This document shows, piece by piece, positions 46,115 to 55,027 of a stretch of DNA of 64,000 nucleotides. The notes under the pieces are model-generated. The model was not told the DNA's origin. It did not search any database and saw only the letters and a list, made by a program, of their open reading frames with translations. This DNA comes from Amycolatopsis viridis. Its GTDB lineage: Bacteria > Actinomycetota > Actinomycetes > Mycobacteriales > Pseudonocardiaceae. The position numbers and the translations under genes are program-made. Position 1 is the stretch's first letter; every line of letters starts with the position of its first letter. Where the stretch lies: contig NZ_JAANOU010000001.1 in assembly GCF_011758765.1 (NCBI RefSeq), positions 1,798,001 to 1,862,000 of the forward strand. Direction: 5' to 3'.

Positions 46115-46375
46115 TCAGGCGGCCTCGGCGCGGCGGCGCGAGCGGACCAGGCTCCGCCGCTCCTGCTCGGTGGTGCCGCCGAAGATGCCGTTGTCGAGAC
46201 CGGCGTCCAGTGCGTAGGCCAGGCATTCGGCGCGCACCGGACAGCTTGCGCACACCGCCTTGGCCCGTGCGACCTGCCGGGCGCCCGGGCCCATTTCGGA
46301 CACGGGGAAGAACAGCTCAGGGTCCTCGTCCCGGCAGGCGGCACTCGTACGCCAGTCGATCACGTCGCGGCTCAT
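46115..46375 (-). CDS. WhiB-family iron-sulfur regulator
   Basis: 86 aa. The four cluster cysteines are in AACRDEDPELFFPV (Cys near 14) and VCASCPVRAECLAYAL (three Cys near 42-51); the GIFGGTTEQERR turn and the basic RSRRR tail complete the WhiB fold. Closest in feel to WhiB1/WblE-type proteins, except that the turn has Phe where those have Trp. ATG 46375 has GAGAGGAGG about 7 nt upstream. A Crp-like site and a 19-bp dyad lie in the leader side. Confidence 0.92.
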   Translation of the reverse strand: MSRDVIDWRTSAACRDEDPELFFPVSEMGPGARQVARAKAVCASCPVRAECLAYALDAGLDNGIFGGTTEQERRSLVRSRRRAEAA

Positions 46376-46499
46376 GGCGTGCCGCCTCCTCTCGTTGCGT
46401 TGCGTTCCAGCTGGCGCTCCCGGCACCAGCAAGGGCGATGAGCACAGGAAAAAGCCCATCTTGTTCTTGCTGCGGTATCTGGGTTGCCACGCCGGGCTC

Positions 46500-46518
46500 G
46501 GATCAATCACCTTGATCC
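46500..46518. promoter_or_regulatory. Perfect dyad upstream of whiB
   Basis: GGATCAATCACCTTGATCC has 7-bp perfect arms around a 5-nt centre, about 125 bp before the whiB ATG. Possible operator. Confidence 0.45.
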
Positions 46519-46617
46519 TGGCGGGCCGGTGGCAGAGGGCTGTTGCCAGCGCCGAAGGTCCAACGGTACCAGGAAGATCGTTGTTCCCCAGGGTCCGCGA
46601 AAATGTTTCCCCGTCCG

Positions 46618-46633
46618 TGTGACCCGATTCACG
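46618..46633. promoter_or_regulatory. Crp-like binding site upstream of whiB
   Basis: TGTGACCCGATTCACG matches TGTGA-N6-TCACA with one mismatch. It lies about 245 bp before whiB and just after the LON-like gene. Crp controls whiB1 in M. tuberculosis, so the match is suggestive. Confidence 0.4.
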
Positions 46634-46648
46634 GTTTGCCGCGGTGGC

Positions 46649-47362
46649 TCAGTTCAGGCTGGCGGGCAGCCCCAACTGGATCAGCTCGGGCGGGGGAGCG
46701 GGCACAGCCCGCAGCTTGGACAGGAAGCCGGCCTCGCGCCGCAGCATCCGGCTCACCATGCGCAACCGCCGCAGCGGGTGGGTCTCCTCGAGCAGCTCCT
46801 GCCGGTCGGCCAGCGGCAGGAGGCAGTCGGCCGCCAGCAGGTAGGACAGTGCTCCGGGTTCGATGCCCGGTTCGGGCGCCGCCCAGGTGTCCCGGTGCCA
46901 GGCGGCCTCGCAGTAGGCGGTGTGCGCGGCGAGCGCTGCGCGCCGCAGGCCGTGTACGGCGTGGGCCGCGGCGGGCGGCAACGGCGCGTCGTCGACCCAC
47001 TCGATCCGGCCCACCAGGTACGGGGCGCGGCTGACGTGGATCTCCAGGACGCGGAACCGGCGTTCCCCGCGGGTGACGATGTCGAAGCGCCCGTCGGGCA
47101 GCCGTTCGCTCTCCCCGAGCAGGGCGGCACAACCGATGCCGTGGACGTGCTCGACGTGCTCGACCTCGCGGACGGCGGAGGTGCGGATCGCCACGATCCC
47201 GAAGCGCCGGTCCGGCACCGCGCCGGTCAGCAGGTCGACCACGAGCTGCCGGTAACGCGGTTCGAACAGGTGCAGTGGCAGGGTGGCGCCGGGCAGCAGA
47301 ACGGTTTGCAGCGGGAACAGGGGGATGGTCTCTGTCGCTCTTTCCTGCCGCTCCGCATCCAC
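46649..47362 (-). CDS. LON substrate-binding-domain protein
   Basis: 237 aa. Only the N-terminal (LON/PUA-like) domain of Lon protease is present: IPLFPLQTVLLPGATLPLHL and FEPRYRQLVVDLL at the start, then helices to the C-terminus; no AAA+ ATPase or protease part. Members such as this may bind proteins or RNA; function unknown. GTG 47362 lies 6 nt after TACCGT, so it is probably leaderless. Lies downstream of nrtR on the same strand. Confidence 0.88.
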   Translation of the reverse strand: MDAERQERATETIPLFPLQTVLLPGATLPLHLFEPRYRQLVVDLLTGAVPDRRFGIVAIRTSAVREVEHVEHVHGIGCAALLGESERLPDGRFDIVTRGERRFRVLEIHVSRAPYLVGRIEWVDDAPLPPAAAHAVHGLRRAALAAHTAYCEAAWHRDTWAAPEPGIEPGALSYLLAADCLLPLADRQELLEETHPLRRLRMVSRMLRREAGFLSKLRAVPAPPPELIQLGLPASLN

Positions 47363-47368
47363 GGCTAC

Positions 47369-47374
47369 ACGGTA
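47369..47374 (-). promoter_or_regulatory. Predicted -10 hexamer of the LON-like gene
   Basis: TACCGT on the minus strand, 6 nt before GTG 47362, in the short gap after the nrtR stop. Confidence 0.45.
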
Positions 47375-47395
47375 CGTCGATCCCGTGGTTCTCGC

Positions 47396-48094
47396 TCAAC
47401 GTCGGGGCGGCGGACGGAACACCGCGAACGGGTCTGTCACTTGGATGCCCTTCCCGGTGAACGAGAACAGCGCGGCCGGCCGGCCGCCGCTGCGGCCGGG
47501 CGGCGCGGTGTGCCCGGTGGGGGAGAGCAGGCCGCGGCGGGACAGCACGCGCTGCAGGTTGGTGGCGTCGACCTTGTAGCCCAGCGCCGCCGAGTACAGC
47601 TCGCGCAGGGCCGAGATGGTGAACTCGCGCGGCGCCAGTGCGAAGCCGACGTTGGTGTAGGACAGCTTGGAGCGCAACCGGTCGCGGGCGCGCAGCACGA
47701 TGTCGCGGTGGTCGAACGCGGTGCGCGGCAGGTCGTTCACCGGGTGCCAGCGGGTGTCCTCGGGGACCTCCGGGTCGACGCCGCAGGGGACCAGGCCGAG
47801 GAACGCGGTGGCGACCACGCGTGGCCCGGGCACCCGGTCCGGGGCGCTGAACACCGCGAGCTGCTCGACGTGGGTCAGCTGCCGGACGTCCACCTTCTCC
47901 GCGAGCTGCCGGCGGACGGAGGTCTCCACGTCCTCGTCCGGCCGCAGCCGGCCGCCGGGCAGCGACCAGCGGCCGAGGTGCGGATCCAGCGCGCGCCGCC
48001 ACAGCAGGACCTGCAGTGTGGCGGAACGCACTTGCAATACCGCCGCCAAAACCTCGTGTGCCAGGGGGGCGCTGTTGTTAATATGGCTCCGCAC
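47396..48094 (-). CDS. nrtR: NrtR-type NUDIX transcriptional regulator of NAD synthesis
   Basis: 232 aa. The N-terminal NUDIX-like domain (about 12-140) has [20 protein letters not shown] and RRQLAEKV, a degenerate Nudix box without the full REUXEE catalytic set, as in NrtR repressors that sense ADP-ribose. The C-terminal winged helix (about 150-225) includes [20 protein letters not shown] and [13 protein letters not shown]. Divergent from nadA, with a perfect dyad abutting the GTG start. It should repress nadABC when NAD products accumulate; function is inferred from family and position. Confidence 0.88.
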   Translation of the reverse strand: MRSHINNSAPLAHEVLAAVLQVRSATLQVLLWRRALDPHLGRWSLPGGRLRPDEDVETSVRRQLAEKVDVRQLTHVEQLAVFSAPDRVPGPRVVATAFLGLVPCGVDPEVPEDTRWHPVNDLPRTAFDHRDIVLRARDRLRSKLSYTNVGFALAPREFTISALRELYSAALGYKVDATNLQRVLSRRGLLSPTGHTAPPGRSGGRPAALFSFTGKGIQVTDPFAVFRPPPRR

Positions 48095-48119
48095 GGTTTT
48101 CGATTGTAAGGCGAAAACC
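48095..48119. promoter_or_regulatory. NrtR operator overlapping the nrtR -10
   Basis: GGTTTTCG (48095-48102) and CGAAAACC (48112-48119) are perfect arms around 9 nt. The centre holds TACAAT on the minus strand (48103-48108), the -10 of nrtR, 8 nt before its GTG, with TGGACC (48127-48132) as -35 at 18 bp. On the plus strand it sits just before the nadA ribosome site. Confidence 0.7.
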
Positions 48120-48141
48120 AGCGACTGGTCCAGGAGGGCCG

Positions 48142-49149
48142 ATGACTGCAGCGAGTGTGGATCTCACCCCGTATGGCGGCGTGGAGCCGGACGAGGCGTG
48201 GGCGGAAGAGGTGCGCAAGCTGGCGCGCGAGCGGGACGCCGTGCTGCTGGCGCACAACTACCAGGCGCCGGCGATCCAGGACATCGCCGACCACACCGGG
48301 GACTCCCTCGCGCTGTCCCGGATCGCCGCCGCGAGCGACGCGTCGACCATCGTGTTCTGCGGTGTGCACTTCATGGCCGAGACCGCGAAGATCCTGTCGC
48401 CGGACAAGACGGTGCTGATCCCGGACGCGCGGGCCGGCTGCTCGCTCGCCGATTCCATCGACGCCGCCCAGCTGCGCGCGTGGAAGTCCGAGCACCCCGG
48501 TGCGGTCGTGGTGTCCTATGTGAACACCACGGCGGAGGTCAAGGCGGAGACGGACATCTGTTGCACGTCGTCCAACGCGGTCGACGTGGTGGCCTCGATC
48601 CCGGCCGACCGCGAGGTGCTGTTCTGTCCGGACCAGTTCCTCGGCGCGCACGTCAAGCGCAAGACCGGGCGCGAGAACCTGCACATCTGGGCCGGCGAGT
48701 GCCACGTGCACGCCGGCATCAACGGCCCCGAGCTGGCGCAGCGCGCGGCCGACAACCCGGATGCGGACCTGTTCATCCACCCCGAGTGCGGCTGTGCGAC
48801 CTCGGCGCTGTACCTGGCCGGTGAGGGCGCGGTGCCCGCGGACAAGGTGAAGATCCTCTCCACCGGCGACATGGTGCAGGAGGCCCGTGCCACCAAGGCG
48901 AAGTCGGTGCTGGTGGCCACCGAGGTGGGCATGCTGCACCAGCTGCGCAAGGCCGCGCCGGGCGTGGACTTCCGTGCGGTGAACGACCGCGCGTCGTGCG
49001 CCTACATGAAGATGATCACCCCGGCGGCGTTGCTGCGCGCGCTGCGGGAGGGTGCCGACGAGGTGCACGTCGACCCGGACGTGGCAGCTCGCGCCCGCGC
49101 CTCGGTGCAGCGGATGATCGAGATCGGGCAGCCCGGCGGCGGCGAATGA
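48142..49149 (+). CDS. nadA: Quinolinate synthase
   Basis: 335 aa. Condenses iminoaspartate with dihydroxyacetone phosphate, using a 4Fe-4S cluster. [20 protein letters not shown] near residue 35, a cysteine in ARAGCSLAD near 98, and two further cluster cysteines in [14 protein letters not shown] and the C-terminal [12 protein letters not shown] region are visible. AGGAGGG precedes ATG 48142. The stop overlaps nadB (ATGA), so nadA-nadB-nadC are one coupled operon under NrtR. Confidence 0.95.
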   Translation: MTAASVDLTPYGGVEPDEAWAEEVRKLARERDAVLLAHNYQAPAIQDIADHTGDSLALSRIAAASDASTIVFCGVHFMAETAKILSPDKTVLIPDARAGCSLADSIDAAQLRAWKSEHPGAVVVSYVNTTAEVKAETDICCTSSNAVDVVASIPADREVLFCPDQFLGAHVKRKTGRENLHIWAGECHVHAGINGPELAQRAADNPDADLFIHPECGCATSALYLAGEGAVPADKVKILSTGDMVQEARATKAKSVLVATEVGMLHQLRKAAPGVDFRAVNDRASCAYMKMITPAALLRALREGADEVHVDPDVAARARASVQRMIEIGQPGGGE

Positions 49150-50792
49150 CCAGCCCGGTTATCGACGGCGAGTCGAAAACCGCGTGCTGGGAGGCGCGGG
49201 CCGATCTGGTCGTGCTCGGCACCGGGGTGGCCGGGCTGACCGCCGCGATCCGTGCGCAGGAGCTCGGGCTGCGGGTGCTGGTCGTCACCAAGGCGGCGGT
49301 CGCCGATGGCAACACCCGGTGGGCCCAGGGCGGTGTCGCGGTGGTCCTCGAGGACCAGCACGACGAGGGCGACTCCATCGCGCGGCACGTCGAGGACACG
49401 CTGGTCGCCGGCGCCGGCCTGTGCGACACCGACGCGGTCGCGGCGATCCTGGCCGGCGGCCCGCGCGCGGTGTCCTGGCTCCGGTCGGTGGGAGCCCGGT
49501 TCGATCCGGGCGTCGCCGGCCTGCTGGCCCGCGCCCGCGAAGGCGGGCACAGCGCGTTCCGCGTCATCCACGCCGGTGGGGACGCGACCGGGGCCGAGGT
49601 CGAGCGGACGCTCGTCGCCGAGGCCACCGGCCGGCGGTTGCCCGTCCTGGAGCGGCACATCGCGATCGATGCGCTGCGCACGCCGCGCGGGGACGTGGCG
49701 GGCGTGACGGTGCTGGACCCGGAGGGCAGGCCGGGCGTGCTGCGGGCGCCCGCGGTGCTGGTCGCGACCGGCGGGACGGGTCAGCTGTACCAGGCCACGT
49801 CGAACCCGGAGATCGCCACTGGCGACGGGGTGGCACTGGGGTTGCGGGCCGGGGCGGCGGCCGCCGACCTGGAGTTCGTGCAGTTCCACCCGACCGTGCT
49901 GTACACGCCGGGCGCGCGTGGCCGGTGCCCGCTGGTCACCGAGGCCGTGCGCGGCGAGGGTGCGGTCCTGGTCGACGGCGCGGGCGCGTCCGTGATGCAG
50001 GGCGTGCACCCGCTGGCCGATCTGGCTCCGCGGGACGTGGTGTCCGGCGCGATCATCCGCCGGCTGGCCTCCGCGCCGGGCGGGATCGACGACCACGTGT
50101 TCCTCGACGCCACCGGTGTGTCCGGGTTCGCCGCTCGGTTCCCCACGGTTTTCGCGGCCTGCCGCGCGATCGGCGTGGACCCGGCGCGCGACCCGATCCC
50201 GGTGACGCCGGCGGCGCACTTCGCGTGCGGCGGGCTGGTGGCCGGCACGGACGGCCGCACCGGGGTGCCCGGCCTCTACGCGGCCGGGGAGGTCGCGCGG
50301 ACCGGGCTGCACGGGGCGAACCGGCTGGCGTCCAACAGCCTGCTGGAAGGGCTGGTGACCGGTACCGCCGCCGCGCAGGCCGTGGCCGCGGACCTCGCCG
50401 CCGGGGTGCTGGGCGACCCGAAGCAGGCGGTGGCACCGGTGCCCGCTCCGGTGCGCATCGCCCAGCGGGACGCGCTCCAGCGCGCGATGAGCCGGTACGC
50501 GGCGATCGGGCGGGACGCCGAGGGGCTGGCCGTGGCCGGTTCCGTCCTCGACCTGTCTACTTCGGACGGTCTACTGCGGACGCACGCGGACGTCGAGGAC
50601 GCGGCGCTCACCCTGGTCGCCCAGGCCTTGCTGGCCGCGGCGGCCCGGCGCACCGAGTCCCGCGGCTGCCACGTGCGCACCGACCACCCGGCGCGGGACG
50701 ACCTGCGGTGGCAGCGCAGTCAGCTCATCCGCCTCACCCCGTCCGGCCAGCCGGTGCTGGCCGACCCCGTCTGCTCGGAGGAAGTGGCATGA
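49146..50792 (+). CDS. nadB: L-aspartate oxidase
   Basis: 548 aa flavoprotein giving iminoaspartate to NadA. FAD motif [19 protein letters not shown] near residue 24, [12 protein letters not shown] near 57, [14 protein letters not shown] near 243, and the active-site segment [20 protein letters not shown] near 355; [20 protein letters not shown] near 385 completes the fumarate-reductase-like core. ATG 49146 overlaps the nadA stop. Its own stop overlaps nadC. Confidence 0.95.
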   Translation: MTSPVIDGESKTACWEARADLVVLGTGVAGLTAAIRAQELGLRVLVVTKAAVADGNTRWAQGGVAVVLEDQHDEGDSIARHVEDTLVAGAGLCDTDAVAAILAGGPRAVSWLRSVGARFDPGVAGLLARAREGGHSAFRVIHAGGDATGAEVERTLVAEATGRRLPVLERHIAIDALRTPRGDVAGVTVLDPEGRPGVLRAPAVLVATGGTGQLYQATSNPEIATGDGVALGLRAGAAAADLEFVQFHPTVLYTPGARGRCPLVTEAVRGEGAVLVDGAGASVMQGVHPLADLAPRDVVSGAIIRRLASAPGGIDDHVFLDATGVSGFAARFPTVFAACRAIGVDPARDPIPVTPAAHFACGGLVAGTDGRTGVPGLYAAGEVARTGLHGANRLASNSLLEGLVTGTAAAQAVAADLAAGVLGDPKQAVAPVPAPVRIAQRDALQRAMSRYAAIGRDAEGLAVAGSVLDLSTSDGLLRTHADVEDAALTLVAQALLAAAARRTESRGCHVRTDHPARDDLRWQRSQLIRLTPSGQPVLADPVCSEEVA

Positions 50793-51637
50793 CCCTGGAC
50801 CAGGACGACGTCCGCCGCGTCGTGGAGACCGCGCTGGCCGAGGACCTGCGGTACGGACCGGACGCGACCACCGCGGCGACGGTGCCCGCCGGGGCCACCG
50901 CGATCGCGGAGATCACCCCGCGCGTGGACGGCACGCTCGCCGGTGTGCCGGTCGCGCTGGCCGTGTTCGACGCCGTGCTCGGCTCCGGGTACGCGGTGCT
51001 CGACCGGGCCGAGGACGGCAGCCGGCTCGTCGCCGGCACCCCGGCGCTCGTGGTGCGCGGCCCGGTGCGCGGGCTGCTCACCGCCGAGCGGACGGCGCTG
51101 AACCTGGTGTGCCACCTGTCCGGGGTGGCGACCGCCACCGCCGCATGGGTGTCCGCAGTGGACGGTACCGGGTGCGGGATCCGCGACTCCCGCAAGACGT
51201 TGCCCGGCCTGCGGCTGCTGCAGAAGTACGCGGTGCGGTGCGGCGGCGGGGTGAACCACCGGATGGGCCTCGGGGACGCGGTCCTGATCAAGGACAACCA
51301 CGTCGTCGCGGCCGGCTCGGTGACCGCGGCGCTGGCCGCGGCCCGCGAGCACGCCCCGGAATTGCCGTGCGAGGTCGAGGTGGACACCCTCGATCAGCTC
51401 GACGAGGCGCTCGCCGCCGGTGCCGACGAGATCCTGCTGGACAACTTCACCCCGGAGCAGTGCGCGGAAGCCGTGCGGCGCAAGGACGAGCTGTCGCCGA
51501 AGACCCGGCTGGAGGCGTCCGGCGGGCTGCAGCTGGCCAACGCGCGCCCGTACGCCGAGACCGGGGTGGACTACCTGTCGGTCGGCGGGCTGACCCACTC
51601 CTCGCCCGCGCTCGACCTCGGCATGGATCTCCGCTGA
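50789..51637 (+). CDS. nadC: Nicotinate-nucleotide pyrophosphorylase (carboxylating)
   Basis: 282 aa. Converts quinolinate and PRPP to nicotinate mononucleotide. TAERTALNLVCHLSGVATAT near residue 95, IRDSRKTLPGLRLLQKYAVR near 130, GGVNHRMGLGDAVLIKDNH near 153 and the C-terminal VDYLSVGGLTHSSPALDLGM are all typical. ATG 50789 overlaps the nadB stop; GGAG lies in the nadB end. Last gene of the NrtR-controlled operon, with only 10 bp before the convergent RibD-like gene. Confidence 0.95.
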   Translation: MTLDQDDVRRVVETALAEDLRYGPDATTAATVPAGATAIAEITPRVDGTLAGVPVALAVFDAVLGSGYAVLDRAEDGSRLVAGTPALVVRGPVRGLLTAERTALNLVCHLSGVATATAAWVSAVDGTGCGIRDSRKTLPGLRLLQKYAVRCGGGVNHRMGLGDAVLIKDNHVVAAGSVTAALAAAREHAPELPCEVEVDTLDQLDEALAAGADEILLDNFTPEQCAEAVRRKDELSPKTRLEASGGLQLANARPYAETGVDYLSVGGLTHSSPALDLGMDLR

Positions 51638-51647
51638 CCGGACGCGA

Positions 51648-52736
51648 TCAGGTGCGGAACGGCAGGTGCGCGTTCGTCTCCTGGACCAGGCCCGCCAGGT
51701 CCGGCAGTTCGCGCACCTCGCGCCCGGCCGCGCGCAGCGTTTCCGCGCCCACGCAGTCCACGAACAGGTCCGGCTCGCGCCAGGCGAACACCACCCGCGG
51801 GATGCCGGAGTCCAGGATCCGCTGCGTGCACGACACCGGCCGGGAGGCGCGCGCACTGCACGGTTCCAGCGAGGAGTAGATCGTCGCGCTCGCCAGGCGC
51901 GGGTCGTCGCCCAGTTTGGCGAGCGCGACCTCCTCCGCGTGGTCGTGCGGAGCGGTCTCGCCCGAGTACCCGGTGGCCAGCACCCGGTCGGCCGCGTCGG
52001 TCACGATCGCGCCGACCCGGAACGTCGCCGACGGCGGGCAGTTCGCCGCCAGCGCGATCGCCTCCCGCAGCCGCCGGTGGTCGCGCGCCGCCTGACCCAG
52101 GTGGTACCGCATGAACACCACGTCACCGATCCGCCGGGTCTCGGTCAGCTGCAACCGCCCCGGCGGGAACCGGCCCGGGCCCACGAACCGCGGCGCCGCC
52201 GCCTCGCCGACGAACACCGGCGCGATCGCCAGGTGCAGCTCGTCGACCACGCCCGCGGTGAGGAACTGGGTGTGGACCGCGCCGCCGCCCTCGACCATCA
52301 GCCGTCCGACGCCGCGCGCGGCCAGATCGGCGAGCACGCGCCGCAGGTCCAGCGGGCGGCCGCCGTCGACCACCGTCGCCACCGCACCGAGCCGGTCCCG
52401 CACCGGCGCCGGTGCCGAGGTGTAGACGAGTTTTTCGACGTCGCCGGTGGTGAAGAAGTTCGCCGCCGGGTCGAGGTCGCCGCTGCCGGTGATCGTGACC
52501 TTCGCCGGGTGCGCGCGCCCGGACCGCACCAGCAGCCGCGGGTTGTCGGTGCGGATCGTGCCCGCCCCGACCAGGATCGCGTCCACCCCGGCCCGCACCT
52601 CGTCGACCCGCGCGAAGTCCTCCTCGTTGGACAGCAGGAGCCGCTGGTCGCTGGTGTCGTCCAGGTAACCGTCCAGGGACACCGCCGCGGAGGCGATGAC
52701 GTACGGGCGCGTGCTCACGTCCGGTGAGTCTGCCAT
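51648..52736 (-). CDS. RibD-like protein with reductase and deaminase domains in swapped order
   Basis: 362 aa. The N-terminal half (about 10-215) is a RibD_C/dihydrofolate-reductase-like domain (VIASAAVSLDGYLDD, DAILVGAGTIRTDNPRL, RLMVEGGGAVHTQFL). The C-terminal half (about 220-360) is a cytidine/deoxycytidylate deaminase-like domain with zinc ligands in HDHAEEVALAK (HAE) and LEPCSARASRPVSCTQRI (two Cys). Standard RibD has deaminase first. It may act in riboflavin or another pterin/pyrimidine pathway; no rib genes are adjacent. ATG 52736 is used; ribosome site weak. Confidence 0.88.
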   Translation of the reverse strand: MADSPDVSTRPYVIASAAVSLDGYLDDTSDQRLLLSNEEDFARVDEVRAGVDAILVGAGTIRTDNPRLLVRSGRAHPAKVTITGSGDLDPAANFFTTGDVEKLVYTSAPAPVRDRLGAVATVVDGGRPLDLRRVLADLAARGVGRLMVEGGGAVHTQFLTAGVVDELHLAIAPVFVGEAAAPRFVGPGRFPPGRLQLTETRRIGDVVFMRYHLGQAARDHRRLREAIALAANCPPSATFRVGAIVTDAADRVLATGYSGETAPHDHAEEVALAKLGDDPRLASATIYSSLEPCSARASRPVSCTQRILDSGIPRVVFAWREPDLFVDCVGAETLRAAGREVRELPDLAGLVQETNAHLPFRT

Positions 52737-52822
52737 CCCGGATCCCGGACCGCGTTGACACCGGACGCTCCGGGCACTTTCGTGCAGGATGGAAGAAAAT
52801 CATCGTCCGCTGGGGGTGCGTA

Positions 52823-53863
52823 GTGTCGAACGCCGCCGCGGTGCTCGGCGCGATCCGGCGCGAGGGCCCGCTGTCGCGTGCCGCGATCGCCGAGCTGACG
52901 TCGCTGAGCATGCCGACGGTCAGCCGTCAGGTCGCCGCGCTCGCCGAGGCGCGGCTGGTGCGGGACGTGCCGGACCTGGCGCGGCCGGGCGCGGTCGGCC
53001 GGCCGCGGGTGCCGGTGGACATCGACGACACGGTGCTCGCCGCCTGCGGCGTGCACATCGGTGTCCGTACCACCACGTTCGGCCTCGTCGACCTGCGCGG
53101 ACGGCTCGTCGCCAGCGAGAAGATCCCGACCCCGCGGGGCAGCGCGGAGGACGGGCTGGCGTTCCTCGCCGCCAAGGTCCGCGCGTTCCTGCGCCGCCGG
53201 CGGGAGCGACGGGTGGTCGGCCTCGGGCTCGCCACCGGCGGGCAGGTCGACACCACCCGCGGCCTGATCAGCCACGACCGGCTGGGCTGGCACCGCGCGC
53301 CGGCGCGGGCCGTGCTGTCGCGCGGCACCGGGCTGCCGGTGCACGTGGACGGCCACGTGCCCGCGATGGCGCACGCCGAGCTGCTGTTCGGCGAGGGCAA
53401 GCAGTACCCGAGCCTGCTCTACTTCTACGCCCGGCAGGTCGTCGGCGCGGCGATCGTGGTCGACGGGGTCCTGCACCGCGGCCCCGGTCAGGCCGGTTCG
53501 GTGGCGCACCTGCCGGTCGGCGGCGACGTGCGCTGCGGGTGCGGCCGGACCGGGTGCCTCGAAGCGACGATCAACGACCAGACCGACCGGGGTGCACTGG
53601 CCGACCGGGCCGCGACGATGGGGCGTGCGGTCGCGCTGCTGCGCGACATCGTGAACCCGGACCAGGTCGTGCTGGGCGGCCAGAACATCACCGACGCCCC
53701 CGAGCACCTCGCCACCCTGCTGCACGCCTTCGCCGCGACGACCGCGCTGCCCGGGACTGACCTGGTGACGGTCACCCGGTTCGGCCCCGACGTCCAGGCA
53801 GTCGCGGCGTGCACCGGTGTTCTCGCCGGCATCTACGCCGACCCGGGACCGCTCATGGCGTAG
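52823..53863 (+). CDS. ROK-family transcriptional regulator (NagC/XylR type)
   Basis: 346 aa. N-terminal winged helix (about 1-60: GPLSRAAIAELTSLSMPTVS, RQVAALAEARLVRD), then a ROK domain. The zinc motif RCGCGRTGCLEA near residue 235 is present. The ATP-phosphate motif of true kinases (DIGGT) is replaced by HIGVRTTT near 77, so it should be a sugar-sensing regulator rather than a kinase. GTG 52823 is chosen for the length before the helix-turn-helix. Target unknown; no sugar operon is adjacent. Ends 3 bp before the convergent eccE gene. Confidence 0.85.
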   Translation: MSNAAAVLGAIRREGPLSRAAIAELTSLSMPTVSRQVAALAEARLVRDVPDLARPGAVGRPRVPVDIDDTVLAACGVHIGVRTTTFGLVDLRGRLVASEKIPTPRGSAEDGLAFLAAKVRAFLRRRRERRVVGLGLATGGQVDTTRGLISHDRLGWHRAPARAVLSRGTGLPVHVDGHVPAMAHAELLFGEGKQYPSLLYFYARQVVGAAIVVDGVLHRGPGQAGSVAHLPVGGDVRCGCGRTGCLEATINDQTDRGALADRAATMGRAVALLRDIVNPDQVVLGGQNITDAPEHLATLLHAFAATTALPGTDLVTVTRFGPDVQAVAACTGVLAGIYADPGPLMA

Positions 53864-53866
53864 CGG

Positions 53867-54943
53867 TCAGCGGGGCAGCGCGAGCGGCAGCGTGCGGCGG
53901 ACCGCGGCGGCGTGCCGGCCGTAGAGCGGGACGACGGGCAGGTCCAGGTCCCGTGGCCGCGGTGGACGCCGTGCCTGACCGTAGCGGGCCAGCCGCAGGG
54001 TGACGTCCTCGGTGAGCCGCCCGAGCCGGTTGCGCCGCAGGGTGCACGCCGCCACCGTCAGTGCCGCCCCGCGGGCCGCCGCGGTCAGCAGTACCGGCAG
54101 GTCGGCCCGGGTCAGCGGCGCGAACCCGGCCTGGGTCGCGCGCCCGGCCGACCACGAGCGCCACCGGTCGGTCACCGTGCTGCGCGGTGGGAGGTCCGTG
54201 CCCAGCGTGGCGCGCAGCTCGGCGGCCAGCTCGCCGGCTTCGAGCAGCGTGCTGCCGTACCCGGCGCGGGCGAGCGCGCCCATCAGCGTCAGCGCCGCGC
54301 GCGTCGTCGCCCGCAGCTCGCCGGCCTCCCCGCCGCCGCGGGCCAGCGCCGCCAGGGGCGCCTCGTCGGGCCGGTACCGCACCGCGACCAGGAACGTCCG
54401 GTCGCGCAAGCCGGTGCGCACCACCAGTTGCGCGCTGGACAACGGGATCTCCGGGTTCTCGCACGCGGCCCGCAGGAGATCCAGCACCTTCGCCACGTCC
54501 GGTTCGACGCCCGCATGCAGCCGGATGACCGCCGTCCAGCCATCCCCGACACCGGCGACCCCGAACCGGTTCCCGGCGCGGTCGGCGTGCTGCCGCAACC
54601 GGAAGTCGTGGGCGAGCACCCGCAGCGGATCCGCGGCCTGGCGGCGCTCGTCGTGCTGGAGCAGCCGGTAGGACACCCACGTGCCCGCCCACCCGGCGAG
54701 GTGACGCCCCGCGAACCGGACGGACGTGGCCCCGATGACCAGGACCGCGAGCACGATCACCAGCGGCGCGGCCGGCAGCACGCCCTGGACGGCGAGCAGC
54801 ACGGCGATCAGGGCGGACTCCCAGACCGCGACCTGGGCGAAGGAGATGGGCAGCACCGACGGTGCCAGGGTGAACCGGCGGGGCCGGGATGTGTGGGGTG
54901 CCGTTCCGCCACCGGCGGAGACCCCCGCGTCGGCAGCGGTCAA
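53867..54943 (-). CDS. Orphan EccE-like type VII secretion protein
   Basis: 358 aa. Two N-terminal membrane helices (about 40-80: AVWESALIAVLLAVQGVLPA, then PLVIVLAVLVIGATSV) followed by a long soluble domain with HAGVEPDVAKVLDLLRAA and LLEAGELAAELRATLG-like segments, resembling EccE of ESX systems. No EccB, EccC, EccD, MycP or WXG100 gene lies in the window, so it is orphaned. TTG 54943 has AAGGAG 7 nt upstream. The next gene, divergent, is a NarL-type regulator. Annotation is by family resemblance, moderately secure. Confidence 0.72.
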   Translation of the reverse strand: MTAADAGVSAGGGTAPHTSRPRRFTLAPSVLPISFAQVAVWESALIAVLLAVQGVLPAAPLVIVLAVLVIGATSVRFAGRHLAGWAGTWVSYRLLQHDERRQAADPLRVLAHDFRLRQHADRAGNRFGVAGVGDGWTAVIRLHAGVEPDVAKVLDLLRAACENPEIPLSSAQLVVRTGLRDRTFLVAVRYRPDEAPLAALARGGGEAGELRATTRAALTLMGALARAGYGSTLLEAGELAAELRATLGTDLPPRSTVTDRWRSWSAGRATQAGFAPLTRADLPVLLTAAARGAALTVAACTLRRNRLGRLTEDVTLRLARYGQARRPPRPRDLDLPVVPLYGRHAAAVRRTLPLALPR

Positions 54944-55027
54944 CTCGCTTCTCCTTGCTCCTGGTACAGAATAAACGGAAAAGCCGGGTCCGCTGCCGGG
55001 AAAAATGCCCACAGGGAGTGAGTTCTG

